From contig CAVUMI010000009.1 in the NCBI GenBank assembly GCA_963742585.1, forward strand, positions 1,674,001 to 1,738,000: a stretch of DNA of 64,000 nt, given 5' to 3'. This stretch comes from JACDEA01 sp963742585. GTDB taxonomy: Bacteria > Actinomycetota > Acidimicrobiia > Acidimicrobiales > JACDEA01. The notes below the pieces were generated by a model. That model ran no database searches. It had not been told where the DNA came from and worked only from the letters and a program-made list of their open reading frames with translations. Below, in pieces: positions 54,498 through 63,720 of this stretch. Position 1 is the first letter of the stretch. Each line of letters opens with the position of its first letter. Position numbers and translations under genes: made by a program.

Positions 54498-55177
54498 ACG
54501 AAACCGCTCACCACGCCGCGGCCGACTTGAGCGATGCCGACCTGGCCGCGCTGAGCGAGAAGTTCGAGCACATGCCGGCCGGCGCCATCATCGAGTGGGC
54601 CGTCGATGCGTTCCACCCGCACCTGTGCCTCACCGCCTCGATGACCGATGCGGTGCTTATCGACCTGGCGGTCAAGATCGAGCCGTCGATCGAAGTCGTC
54701 TTCATCGACACCGGCTACCACTTCCCGGAGACGCTGCAGACCGTTGAGGACGTGCGCCGCCGTTACGGGCTCAACATGAAGATGATGACCGTGCCCACGC
54801 ACGACGAAGAGCTGTGGAAGGTCGACCCCGAGAACTGCTGCTCGGCCATCAAGGTGGGCCAGCTCGACCGCGCCCTGCAGGGCAAGGACGCGTGGATGAG
54901 CGGGCTCCGCCGGAGTGAATCACCTACCCGCGCCAAGGCGCCGCTGGTCGGGCGCGACATCCGCGGGTTGATCAAGGTCAACCCCATCGGGATGTGGACC
55001 GATGGGGACGTAGCGGGGTACATCCGCGACCACGATGTGCCCTACAACCCGCTGGTCGACCAGGGCTACCGCTCCATCGGCTGCTGGCCGTGCACCGTCC
55101 CGACGGTCGACGGTGAGGATCCCCGAGCAGGGCGCTGGTCCGGATCTGACAAGCTCGAGTGCGGGCTACACCTCTAG
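54476..55177 (+). CDS. cysH: APS reductase (CysH), [4Fe-4S] type
   Basis: 233 residues. PP-loop-family fold with VVFIDTGYHFPETL, then the cluster cysteines Cys121-Cys122 and Cys203-Cys206 (SIGCWPC) and the C-terminal catalytic Cys in LECGLHL. The CC...CxxC set means it uses APS rather than PAPS. It reduces APS to sulfite, which CysI reduces to sulfide. Overlaps the CysC part by 22 bases. Confidence 0.95.
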   Translation: MASTSRLNETAHHAAADLSDADLAALSEKFEHMPAGAIIEWAVDAFHPHLCLTASMTDAVLIDLAVKIEPSIEVVFIDTGYHFPETLQTVEDVRRRYGLNMKMMTVPTHDEELWKVDPENCCSAIKVGQLDRALQGKDAWMSGLRRSESPTRAKAPLVGRDIRGLIKVNPIGMWTDGDVAGYIRDHDVPYNPLVDQGYRSIGCWPCTVPTVDGEDPRAGRWSGSDKLECGLHL

Positions 55178-55202
55178 CCGCATTGTCACCCGAGACCGCC
55201 AG

Positions 55203-56133
55203 ATGACCACCACGCTCAAATCGTCGCGACCGTACGAGTTGTCGCACCTCGAAGCGCTCGAGGCTGAGGCCGTCTTCATCATGCGCGAGGTCGCCGCCCA
55301 GCTCGAGCATCCGGTGTTGCTGTTCAGCGGTGGCAAGGACTCGATCGTGCTGCTGCGGCTCGCCGAGAAGGCGTTCCGGCCGGGCCGGTTCCCGTTCCCG
55401 ATCATGCACGTCGACACCGGGCACAACTTTCCTGAAGTACTCGAGTTCCGCGACCGGCGCATCGCCGAACTCGGCGAGCGCCTCGTCATCGCCAGCGTCC
55501 AAGAGGCAATCGACGCCGGCCTGGTCATCGAGGAGACCGGCCCGCGGGCCTCGCGCAACCGGCTCCAGACCACGGCGTTGCTGAAGGCCATCGAGGACCA
55601 TGGCTTCGACGCTGCCTTCGGAGGCGCCCGCCGAGACGAAGAGAAGGCGCGGGCCAAGGAGCGGGTGTTCAGTTTCCGCGACGAGTTCGGCCAGTGGGAC
55701 CCGAAGAACCAGCGGCCCGAGCTGTGGAACCTGTACAACGGCCGCATCCGCAAAGGCGAACACGTGCGGGCGTTCCCGATTTCGAACTGGACCGAGATGG
55801 ACGTGTGGCAGTACATCGCCAAGGAGCAACTCGAGGTGCCCTCGATCTACTTCGCCCATCAGCGCGAGGTGTTCGAACGCGACGGCATGCTGCTGGCCAT
55901 CTCGGAGTTCGTCCCGGTGCTCCCCGGCGAGGAGCGCTACGAGAGCACGGTTCGCTACCGAACCGTCGGCGACATGTCATGCACCGGCGCGGTCGAGTCC
56001 CACGCGGCCACGCTCGAGCAGATCATCATCGAGGTCGCGGCAACGCGGATAACCGAACGCGGGGCCACGCGCGGCAGACGACAAGTTCTCGGAAGCGGCG
56101 ATGGAAGACCGCAAGCGCGAGGGTTATTTCTGA
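55203..56133 (+). CDS. cysD: Sulfate adenylyltransferase subunit 2 (frameshifted at its end)
   Basis: Start ATG 55203. PP-loop FSGGKDS at 41-47, then FPIMHVDTGHNFPEVLEFRD, GGARRDEEKARAKERVFSFRD and the NWTEMDVWQYI motif. The C-terminus is shifted by one extra G near 56072 (CGCGGCAG); without it the protein ends ADDKFSEAAMEDRKREGYF at TGA 56131-56133, a classical CysD end. The TGA overlaps the ATG of cysN. Confidence 0.95.
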
Positions 56134-57389
56134 TGGAGTTGCTGCGATTCTCGACTGCAGGCTCAGTCGACGACGGCAAGAGCACGCTCATTGGCCGCCT
56201 CCTCTACGACTCCAAAGCGATTTTCGAGGACCAGCTCGAGGCGGTCGAGAAGTCCAGCCGTCAGCGCGGCCTCGAGTACACGAACCTGGCGTTGCTCACC
56301 GATGGCCTACGGGCTGAACGTGAGCAGGGCATCACCATCGACGTCGCCTATCGCTACTTCGCCACGCCCAAACGCAAGTTCATCATCGCCGACACCCCTG
56401 GCCACGTGCAGTACACGCGCAACATGGTCACCGGGGCATCGACCGCGGATCTGGCCATCGTCCTCGTCGATGCCCGCAAGGGCCTGCTCGAGCAGTCGCG
56501 CCGGCACACGTTCATCGCCACGCTGCTGCACATTCCCCACATCGTCGTGTGCATCAACAAGATGGATCTGGTCGATTGGAGCGAGGACGTCTACGAGGGC
56601 ATCAAGGACGAGTTCCGTGCGTTTGCGGCGCGACTCGAGGTTGCCGATGTGACGTTCATTCCGGTGTCGGCGCTCCACGGCGACAACGTGGTCGACCCGT
56701 CGGTGAACATGCCGTGGTATCGGGGCCTGCCCCTGCTCACCCACCTCGAAGAGGTGTACATCGCGTCGGACCGGAACCTGATCGACGTGCGCTTCCCGGT
56801 GCAGTACGTCATCCGACCCCATTCGGATGCGCACCACGATTACCGCGGGTACGCCGGCCAGGTCGCCGGAGGCACGCTCAAGCCGGGCGACGAGGTGATC
56901 GTGCTGCCGTCTGGCCTCACCAGCACGATCGCGTCGATCGACTCGTTCGACGGACCGATCGACGAAGCGTTCCCGCCGATGTCAGTCACCATCCGGCTTT
57001 CCGATGATCTCGACATCTCGCGCGGCGACATGATCTGCCGGCCGCACAACCACGCCGAGGTGACGCAGGACCTCGATGCCATGGTGTGCTGGATGGTGGA
57101 CCGGCCACTGCGGGCCGGTTCGAAGCTCGCGCTCAAGCACACCAGCCGCGCGACCCGCGCCGTGGTTCGCGATCTCCGGTATCGCATCGACATCAACTCG
57201 CTGCACCGCGACGAGGCCGCCGAGACGCTGGTACTCAACGAGATCGGTCGCATCACGCTGCGCACTACCACGCCGCTGATGGTGGACGAGTACCGACGCA
57301 ACCGCACCACCGGCAGCTTCATCCTCATGGACGAAGCCACCAATGACACGGTTGGCGCGGGCATGATCCTCGGCACCGCCCTCACGTAG
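56133..57389 (+). CDS. cysN: Sulfate adenylyltransferase GTPase subunit 1
   Basis: 418 residues from ATG 56133 (MELLRFSTAGSVDDGKST). GTPase motifs GSVDDGKST, DTPGHVQYTRN and NKMDLVDW are intact, followed by EF-Tu-like barrels. It uses GTP hydrolysis to drive APS formation with CysD. Because of the cysD frameshift the frame is open from cysD into cysN; the two are separate genes with a one-base overlap. Confidence 0.96.
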   Translation: MELLRFSTAGSVDDGKSTLIGRLLYDSKAIFEDQLEAVEKSSRQRGLEYTNLALLTDGLRAEREQGITIDVAYRYFATPKRKFIIADTPGHVQYTRNMVTGASTADLAIVLVDARKGLLEQSRRHTFIATLLHIPHIVVCINKMDLVDWSEDVYEGIKDEFRAFAARLEVADVTFIPVSALHGDNVVDPSVNMPWYRGLPLLTHLEEVYIASDRNLIDVRFPVQYVIRPHSDAHHDYRGYAGQVAGGTLKPGDEVIVLPSGLTSTIASIDSFDGPIDEAFPPMSVTIRLSDDLDISRGDMICRPHNHAEVTQDLDAMVCWMVDRPLRAGSKLALKHTSRATRAVVRDLRYRIDINSLHRDEAAETLVLNEIGRITLRTTTPLMVDEYRRNRTTGSFILMDEATNDTVGAGMILGTALT

Positions 57390-57396
57390 GGAGCGG

Positions 57397-57831
57397 TCAA
57401 GATGCTCGGCTGAGCTGACCGGCGAGCAGCCGCAGGCTGCGGCGGCTCATCCGTCGCAGCCGCCAACCGAGGACCGTCCGCGCCAGCCAGCCGAGCGGCC
57501 CGGTGGGAAGGTCCAGCTCGATGCGGTGCCGCAGAACGGATCCGGTGGGCGAGGCCTCAACCGTCCACGTGCTGCGGAATCTTGCGCCGAGGTGGACTTC
57601 TTCGCTCAATCGCGAGACGCCGTCGGCTTCTTGGACATCGCTAGCGCCATGAAAGCTGTGCAGGAGTAGCGAACTGGTGGCCGTGAATCGCGTGCCGCAC
57701 TGCGCGGGCGCCGCCGGGGCGTCAACCTCGGACATCTCGGTTAGCCAGCGCGGCCGCTGACGCAGATCGGCAACCGCGGCGTACACAGCATCGGCCCTGG
57801 CCGGCATGGAGCGCTCGCTCTCGATCAACAT
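57397..57831 (-). CDS. SRPBCC-family protein
   Basis: 144 residues from ATG 57831: LIESERSMPARADAVYAAVADLRQRPRWL, the usual first helix and strand. The end is Arg-rich (WRLRRMSRRSLRLLAGQLS). Putative lipid or small-ligand binding protein; no specific function. The frame is open far upstream only because it shadows the divergent EEP gene. Confidence 0.75.
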   Translation of the reverse strand: MLIESERSMPARADAVYAAVADLRQRPRWLTEMSEVDAPAAPAQCGTRFTATSSLLLHSFHGASDVQEADGVSRLSEEVHLGARFRSTWTVEASPTGSVLRHRIELDLPTGPLGWLARTVLGWRLRRMSRRSLRLLAGQLSRAS

Positions 57832-57861
57832 GCTTCGACGGTACGTCGGTAGCCTGCGCGC

Positions 57862-58656
57862 GTGCTGCGAGTGATGACGCTCAACGTTTGGAACATCCTC
57901 ACGGACTGGCCCGATCGCCGGACCGAGATCGTCGCATGGGTCGATCGGCTGCAACCGGATCTGATCAGTCTGCAAGAAGTGATCGAGTCGCCCGACGGCC
58001 AGAACCAGGCCCGGGCGATTGCTGAGGCGGCGGCGGCCGACTACTACGTTGCCTACGCGGGCGAGAAGCTCTGGGGCGACATCGGCCTGTTCGGCAACGC
58101 CATCCTGAGTCGGTGCGAGATCGAGGCTGAGCACTCGATGTCGCTTGCCGGCGAGACGGTCGCGGACGACGTCCGCCGGTCGATCCTGCACGTTCGCACC
58201 AATGGGCTCGATGTGTTCGCCACCCACCTCAACTGGAAGTTCGACGACGGGATCACGCGCGAGACCCAAGTGCAGGAAGTGGCCACGTTCATCGACACGC
58301 ACAGCGACCCGGCGGCCGCGCTGCCGCCGATCCTCGCCGGTGACTTCAACGCCGAGCCGGATAGCACCGAGATCCGGTTCCTGACCGGTCTGACGACGCT
58401 GGAGGGCCGCAGCGTCTACTACCAGGACGCGTGGCGCGTCGCCGGCGGCCGCGAACCGGGCTGGACCTGGGACAACCGTAACCCCTACGCGCATGCGGTC
58501 CGGGAGCCCGACCGCCGCATTGACTATGTCTTCGTCGGGTGGCGCCACGACGCCAAAGGTCGCGTCGAATCTGCCCGCGTCATCTGCGACCGCGTCCTCA
58601 CCAAGACGTTCGCTAGCGACCACTTCGGCGTGTTGGCCGAGATCGCCAACGACTAG
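57862..58656 (+). CDS. Endonuclease/exonuclease/phosphatase-family hydrolase
   Basis: 264 residues from GTG 57862. Motifs RVMTLNVWNI, LISLQEVIE (metal Glu), ILAGDFNAEPDS and IDYVFVGW with ASDHFGV at the end. The full EEP set is present. The family includes sphingomyelinases, deadenylases and inositol phosphatases; the substrate here is unknown. It is divergent from the SRPBCC gene by 30 bases. Confidence 0.85.
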   Translation: MLRVMTLNVWNILTDWPDRRTEIVAWVDRLQPDLISLQEVIESPDGQNQARAIAEAAAADYYVAYAGEKLWGDIGLFGNAILSRCEIEAEHSMSLAGETVADDVRRSILHVRTNGLDVFATHLNWKFDDGITRETQVQEVATFIDTHSDPAAALPPILAGDFNAEPDSTEIRFLTGLTTLEGRSVYYQDAWRVAGGREPGWTWDNRNPYAHAVREPDRRIDYVFVGWRHDAKGRVESARVICDRVLTKTFASDHFGVLAEIAND

Positions 58657-58659
58657 TCG

Positions 58660-59298
58660 TTAGAGGCCGAGGAGGTGCGCCGCGTCGTTGAAGCGGATGA
58701 GCGACCAACGATCGGCGTCGTCGGGGAGCAGCCACTCGGTGAGTGAGGTGTTCTCGGCCTGCAGGTTGAACTGGCGGCTGAGCGGGAGACGGCCGAACGT
58801 GACGAGGCTCGACTCGACCACGCCGCCGTGGCAGGCGACGACGATCGTCTGGCCCTGGTGCTCGGTGGCCAGCTCGGTCAGACGGGTGCCGGCGCGAGTG
58901 GAGAACTCAGCCCATGACTCCCCGCCCGGCGACCACTTCTGGTACGGATCGCGGACGTTCACGCCCCACGGGTAACGCGTCCGGAACTCGTCCCATGTCA
59001 TGCCGTCGACCTCTTCGCCGGGGTGGATCTCGCACACGCCGCAGTCCTGGCGAATCGGAAGGTCACCGAGTGCGGGCGCAATGATGCGCGCCGTCTCGGC
59101 GGCGCGCTCCATGAGGCTGGCGTAGAGCACGCCCACCGCGCCGAGCTCACCAGTCCGGGACAGCCGGTCCCGCAATGCTTCGGCCTGGCGGCGACCAAGG
59201 TCACTCAAGCCGGTGCAGCTCTTGTGGCCGGCGACGAACTGCTCGGTGAAGGCGTTGGCCTCCCCGTGCCGTACGAGAACGAGGCGAGTTCCAGTCAC
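58660..59298 (-). CDS. Histidine phosphatase-family protein
   Basis: 212 residues. RLVLVRHGEANAF holds the phospho-acceptor His, LYASLMERAAETARI the second Arg, and VVACHGGVVESS the last His. Acidic ligand EIHPGEEVDGM. A broad-specificity phosphatase family; substrate unknown. It abuts the CoxE-like gene. Confidence 0.85.
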   Translation of the reverse strand: MTGTRLVLVRHGEANAFTEQFVAGHKSCTGLSDLGRRQAEALRDRLSRTGELGAVGVLYASLMERAAETARIIAPALGDLPIRQDCGVCEIHPGEEVDGMTWDEFRTRYPWGVNVRDPYQKWSPGGESWAEFSTRAGTRLTELATEHQGQTIVVACHGGVVESSLVTFGRLPLSRQFNLQAENTSLTEWLLPDDADRWSLIRFNDAAHLLGL

Positions 59299-60726
59299 TC
59301 AGCCAAGGATGTCGACGAACTTTTCGAGCTGCTTGAGGTTGCGGCACTCGTACGCGCCGTCGCAGTGCGTTGCGTACTCCGAGAGGATCGAGTCGCCGGT
59401 GTCCCAGTACGACCGCGGCTCGGGATTGAGCCAGTAGACATGCCGGGCCTTCTTCCGCATCTCATGGATGATCCACGACTGTGACGCGTGGTAGTTGTTC
59501 CGGGCGTCACCAAGCAAGATGACGCTGGTCTTGGGCGAGATCTCCTTGCCCCACCGCTCCCAGAACACGTCGAAGGCGTGGCCGTAGTCGGAGTGGCCGT
59601 CGACCCAGATCACGTCGGCCTCGGTGTTGACCCGGTGCACCGCCTCGGTGATGTCCTCCACGCCCTCGAACATGTGCGTCACTTCATCGATCCCATCGAT
59701 GAAGACAAAGCTGCGCACGCGCGAGAACTGACTGTTCAACGCGTACACCAGGTGCAGCGTGAACCGGGCGAAGGCGGCGACCGACCCGCTGATGTCGGCC
59801 ACGATCATGATTTCGGGCTTGGCCGGGCGCGGATACTTGAACTTCGGCTCGGCCGGCACACCGCCGTAGGACAGCGAGTGGCGCATCGTGTTGCGAAAGT
59901 CGAGCGGGCCCTTGCGGCCGTGGCGGCGCTTGCGGGCAAGGCGCACCGCGAGCTTGCGGGTGAGCGGATGGATGGCGCGGCGCAAGGCGCTCAGCTCTTC
60001 GCGTGAGGCGTGCATGAAGTCGATGTCCTCAGGCAACGGCTTGCGCAGTGTCTTGGCCATGGCCTCCGCGCCGCGATCAGCCACTAGGCGGCGACGGATC
60101 TCGGCCTCGATCTCCTTGCGCAGGCGGTCGATCCGCGACTCGTACTCGTCCTTGGCCAGCCGCTCTTCGAGTGGCGTGAGGCCGCCATCGGCGTCCTGCT
60201 GCGCGGCTTCCATCAGCCGCTCGAGAACACCGTCGAGATCGAGGTTTCGCAGCGTGCGGTACAGGTAATACGTACCGCCCACGGGCCGCCCGGGTTCCAT
60301 CCCCGCATACCGGGTGACCGCCTGACGGGCGAGCGCGCGGGCCATGGCCTCGTCGCCGTCCATCAGCGCCTTGTACAGCAGTTCAGCCAGTTCCTCGGGC
60401 GTGAGGCCGTCCATGGCCGAGCCGGCCTGTTGAGCCTGGCCCATCAGCTGTTGCAGCAGGTCGGCGGTGAGCTCGTCGTCGGTGGCGTCTTCGTCGATGC
60501 TGTACTCCGAGCCGCGCAACGAGAAATACACCTCGAAGATCGTCTCGAAGGCTTTCCAGTGAGCGTTGTTCTTGACCAGCGTGGCGCCCAGCGCGTACTT
60601 GAATGCCTCACGGTCCTCGAGCGGGATGTGGCGAACAGCCTCCATCGCGTCCAAGTTCTCGGTGAGCGAAACCGGCAGACCGGCGGCACGTAGCTCTTGG
60701 ATGAACCCAGCGAGCAGGTCCAGCAT
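59299..60726 (-). CDS. CoxE-like VWA-domain protein
   Basis: 475 residues. Helical N-terminal half (LLAGFIQELRAAGLPVSLTEN ... EFRRR-like helices) and a C-terminal von Willebrand A domain with the metal site IMIVADISGSVAAF (DxSxS). This is the CoxE/YehP family that works with MoxR ATPases as a metal-insertion or chaperone pair. It overlaps the MoxR gene by one base. Confidence 0.87.
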   Translation of the reverse strand: MLDLLAGFIQELRAAGLPVSLTENLDAMEAVRHIPLEDREAFKYALGATLVKNNAHWKAFETIFEVYFSLRGSEYSIDEDATDDELTADLLQQLMGQAQQAGSAMDGLTPEELAELLYKALMDGDEAMARALARQAVTRYAGMEPGRPVGGTYYLYRTLRNLDLDGVLERLMEAAQQDADGGLTPLEERLAKDEYESRIDRLRKEIEAEIRRRLVADRGAEAMAKTLRKPLPEDIDFMHASREELSALRRAIHPLTRKLAVRLARKRRHGRKGPLDFRNTMRHSLSYGGVPAEPKFKYPRPAKPEIMIVADISGSVAAFARFTLHLVYALNSQFSRVRSFVFIDGIDEVTHMFEGVEDITEAVHRVNTEADVIWVDGHSDYGHAFDVFWERWGKEISPKTSVILLGDARNNYHASQSWIIHEMRKKARHVYWLNPEPRSYWDTGDSILSEYATHCDGAYECRNLKQLEKFVDILG

Positions 60727-61610
60727 CAGGCGGTGGCCAGCTCCTTGGCGGCCTTGGTGATGTCGGACTGGTACTTGAGCAAGATGTTCAGCGTGTCGCG
60801 CGCCTGCTCGGCGTCGATGTTCTGGATGCCCAGGAGCACGAGGGTGCGGGCCCAGTCGAGCGTCTCCGATACCGACGGGTGCTTTTTGAGTTCGAGCTGA
60901 CGGATCGAGCGCACGATCCGCACGACCTGGTCGGCGAGATGGTCGCTGATCTCAGGAACCCGCGTCAGCACGATCTCCTTCTCCCGCTCGAGGTCGGGAT
61001 AGTCGATGTGCAGGTAGAGGCACCGACGCTTCAGTGCCTCGGAGAGTTCGCGGGTGTTGTTGGACGTGAGGAACACCAGCGGGATCTGCGTCGCTGACAC
61101 TGTGCCCATCTCCGGAATCGACACCTGGTAGTCGGACAGGATCTCGAGGAGCAGGGCCTCGGTTTCCACCTCGACCCGGTCGACCTCGTCAATCAGCAAC
61201 ACCACCGGCTCATCGGCGCGGATCGCTTCGAGCAACGGGCGGGTCAGCAGGAAATCCTCGCTGAAGATGTCCTCTTCGATGTCGGTCCACTGACCACCCT
61301 GGTCCTCGGAGACTCGCTGGGCCTGGATGCGAAGCAGCTGCTTCTTGTAGTTCCACTCGTAGAGCGCCTTCGACTCGTCGAGGCCCTCGTAGCACTGCAG
61401 ACGGATGAGTCGTGCACCGGTCATCTCGGCGACCGATTTGGCCAGCTGCGTCTTGCCGGTGCCCGCCGGGCCTTCGACCAGGATCGGCTTGTCCAGCCGA
61501 TCGGCCAGGTAGACGACGCCGGAGATTCCCTCGTCGGCCAGGTAGGCGACCTTCTTCAGCCCCTCTCTGACCTCGGGAACCGACTCGAACCTTGGCTGCT
61601 GCGCCGTCAC
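60726..61610 (-). CDS. MoxR-family AAA+ ATPase
   Basis: 294 residues. Walker A EGPAGTGKTQLA, Walker B VVLLIDEVDR, sensor VFLTSNNTRELSEALKRRC. MoxR proteins with VWA partners (next gene) act in protein maturation. The intact motifs suggest activity. The start overlaps the proA stop by four bases. Confidence 0.9.
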   Translation of the reverse strand: MTAQQPRFESVPEVREGLKKVAYLADEGISGVVYLADRLDKPILVEGPAGTGKTQLAKSVAEMTGARLIRLQCYEGLDESKALYEWNYKKQLLRIQAQRVSEDQGGQWTDIEEDIFSEDFLLTRPLLEAIRADEPVVLLIDEVDRVEVETEALLLEILSDYQVSIPEMGTVSATQIPLVFLTSNNTRELSEALKRRCLYLHIDYPDLEREKEIVLTRVPEISDHLADQVVRIVRSIRQLELKKHPSVSETLDWARTLVLLGIQNIDAEQARDTLNILLKYQSDITKAAKELATA

Positions 61611-62855
61611 TGACGAACCTGCCCTTCTCCATGGATGACGTACTTGATGGTCGTGAGCTCGCGCAGACCCATAGGGCCGCGAGCGTGGAGCTTTTGTGTG
61701 CTGATGCCGATCTCGGCACCGAACCCGAATTCCTCGCCGTCGGTAAAGCGGGTGGAGGCGTTGACGATCACCGCGGCAGCGTCGACCTCGGTGGTGAAGC
61801 GCTCGGATGACTCGAGGCTGCGCGTGATGATGGCCTCGCTGTGACCCGAGCCGTGCCGGTTGACGTGGGCGATCGCCGCGTCGAGCGACGGGACGATGGC
61901 AACGCTCATCTTCAAGTCCAGGAACTCAGTTCCGAAGTCGGCTTCGGTCGCCGCGCCGATGCTCGGCGCGACCTGGCGCGCCCGCTCGTCGCCCACCAGT
62001 TCGACGCCGGCAAGTGCCTCCACTGCCCTCGGGAGAAACGCTTCGGCCACCGCCTCGTGGACGACCAGCGACTCCGCGGCGTTGCAGACGGAGGGACGTT
62101 GCGTCTTTGCGTTGACCACAATCGCCAAAGCCATGTCGAGATCGGCGCTGTCGTCGACGTAGACGTGGCAATTGCCATCGCCGTCGATGACGTACGGAAC
62201 CGTGGCGTTGTCGAGCACCGCCTTGATCAAGGACGGACCACCGCGAGGGATCAGGCAGTCGATTGACTCTCGCAGCTGCATGAAGGCGACCGCGGCCTCG
62301 TGGCTGGTGTCTTCGACCAGCACCACGGAGTCCTCGGGCAGGCCTGCCTTGGCGAACCCGTCGCGCAGCACCGCGGCGATGGCCTTGTTCGATTCGATCG
62401 CGCCGGACGACCCGCGGAGGAAGGCGGCGTTGCCACTCTTCAGGCAGAGACCGGCGGCGTCGCTGGTGACGTTGGGCCGGTTCTCGTAGACGATGGCCAC
62501 GACGCCCAGCGGCACCCGAACCCGCTCGATTCGCAAGCCATTGGGCCGAGTCCAGCCGTCGACGACCTCCCCGACGGGATCGGGCAGCGCTGCGACCTTG
62601 CGGAGGCCCTCAGCCATGGCTTCGACCCGCTCGACAGTGAGGCGAAGCCGGTCGACCACGGTGGCGGCGGCATCGTTCGACTCGGCCCGGGCGACGTCGA
62701 GCCGGTTGGCGGCGACGACCTCAGGTGCCTTCTGGACAAGCAGATCGGCGGCGGCCCGCAGCGCGTCATCCTTGGCCGCCGTCGAGGCCAAAGCCAGCAC
62801 GCCGCGCCGCAGCTTCGGCGCGCTGGCCGAGCTCCTGCATGGTCGACGGGGCCAC
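61607..62855 (-). CDS. proA: Glutamate-5-semialdehyde dehydrogenase (N-terminal frameshift)
   Basis: The main part starts VLALASTAAKDDALRAAADLL and has the ALDH motifs IPRGGPSLIKAVLDNATVP and QRPSVCNAAESLVVHE (catalytic Cys), ending FGFGAEIGISTQKLHARGP. The N-terminal peptide MQELGQRAEAAARR is in another frame; one extra base near 62805 separates them. Start GTG 62855 gives MAPSTMQELG; ATG 62840 is the alternative. It catalyses the second step of proline synthesis. Confidence 0.9.
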
Positions 62856-62901
62856 GCCCCCAAGATTAGTTGCGAACTTGACCGCGCGGTCTAGTTAAGG
62901 G

Positions 62902-63696
62902 TTACCCGAACACCCACGCCCGTTTTCCTCGGGCCTGGAGGACGCGACCGAACTGCAGTCCAGGGAAGTGTGCTGCGGCCACCGGCGTATCGGCGCCCTC
63001 CAGCTCGCGAGCCAGCGCGATACGAGTGCGCCGAGCCAGGTCGGGGTCAACATCGCCCATCCCCGCCCACTCGTCGTCGAGCAGCTCGACTGGGCAGTGG
63101 ACGACGTCGCCCAGCAAGAGCGCCCGTGCCTCCCCCGAAGAGACGACCACGATCGTGCTGCCCGGCGTGTGTCCCGGCGCCACCATCGCGTCGAGGCCGG
63201 GGAGGATCGTGCCGTCGGCCGACCAGGTCTCGAGGCGGTCGGCGATCGGCGAGAGCTTCTTCGTTGCGCGCGGGTCCGGGCCGACGAAGTGCGACCAGTC
63301 CCGCTCGTCGCATCGGTACGTCGCGTTCTCGAAGACGACGGTGCCCTGCTGGGTGGCCCAGCCGACGTGGTCGAAATGCAGGTGCGTGAAGATGACGTCG
63401 GTGACGTCGGCGGGTTCCACGCCATACGCGGCGAGGCTGTCGAGCAGTTGCCCACCGATGAACGTGCCGTCGTTGACCCGTCCGACGCCGGCATCGATCA
63501 GCACCGTCCTGCCCCCAGTCCGGATCAAGAATCCGCCCAGCGCGAGCTCGAGGGTGCCGTCGTCGGCGACGAATTGGCGATGCGGCGCCCAATCGTCCTC
63601 CACGCCGCCGCGACCGGCCTGAATAAACGCCGCAGTCGCCGGCAGGCGGGCCGAACCATCCACCACCGGAAGGATTTCGAGCGCGCCAACTTCCAC
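62902..63696 (-). CDS. MBL-fold metallo-hydrolase
   Basis: 264 residues from GTG 63696. Metal motif THLHFDHVG (HxHxDH), then APGHTPGST and DVVHCPVELLDD, so a full two-metal site is possible. The family covers lactonases and related hydrolases; I cannot assign a substrate. Upstream starts would cross into the divergent GNAT region. Confidence 0.85.
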   Translation of the reverse strand: MEVGALEILPVVDGSARLPATAAFIQAGRGGVEDDWAPHRQFVADDGTLELALGGFLIRTGGRTVLIDAGVGRVNDGTFIGGQLLDSLAAYGVEPADVTDVIFTHLHFDHVGWATQQGTVVFENATYRCDERDWSHFVGPDPRATKKLSPIADRLETWSADGTILPGLDAMVAPGHTPGSTIVVVSSGEARALLLGDVVHCPVELLDDEWAGMGDVDPDLARRTRIALARELEGADTPVAAAHFPGLQFGRVLQARGKRAWVFG

Positions 63697-63720
63697 AGGC
63701 CGGAGCGTAGGCTCGCCGCC

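Noticed and set aside
55035..57389. Single 784-residue CysD-CysN fusion protein
   Set aside because: The linker is nonsense, and removing one G restores separate, normal CysD and CysN ends.
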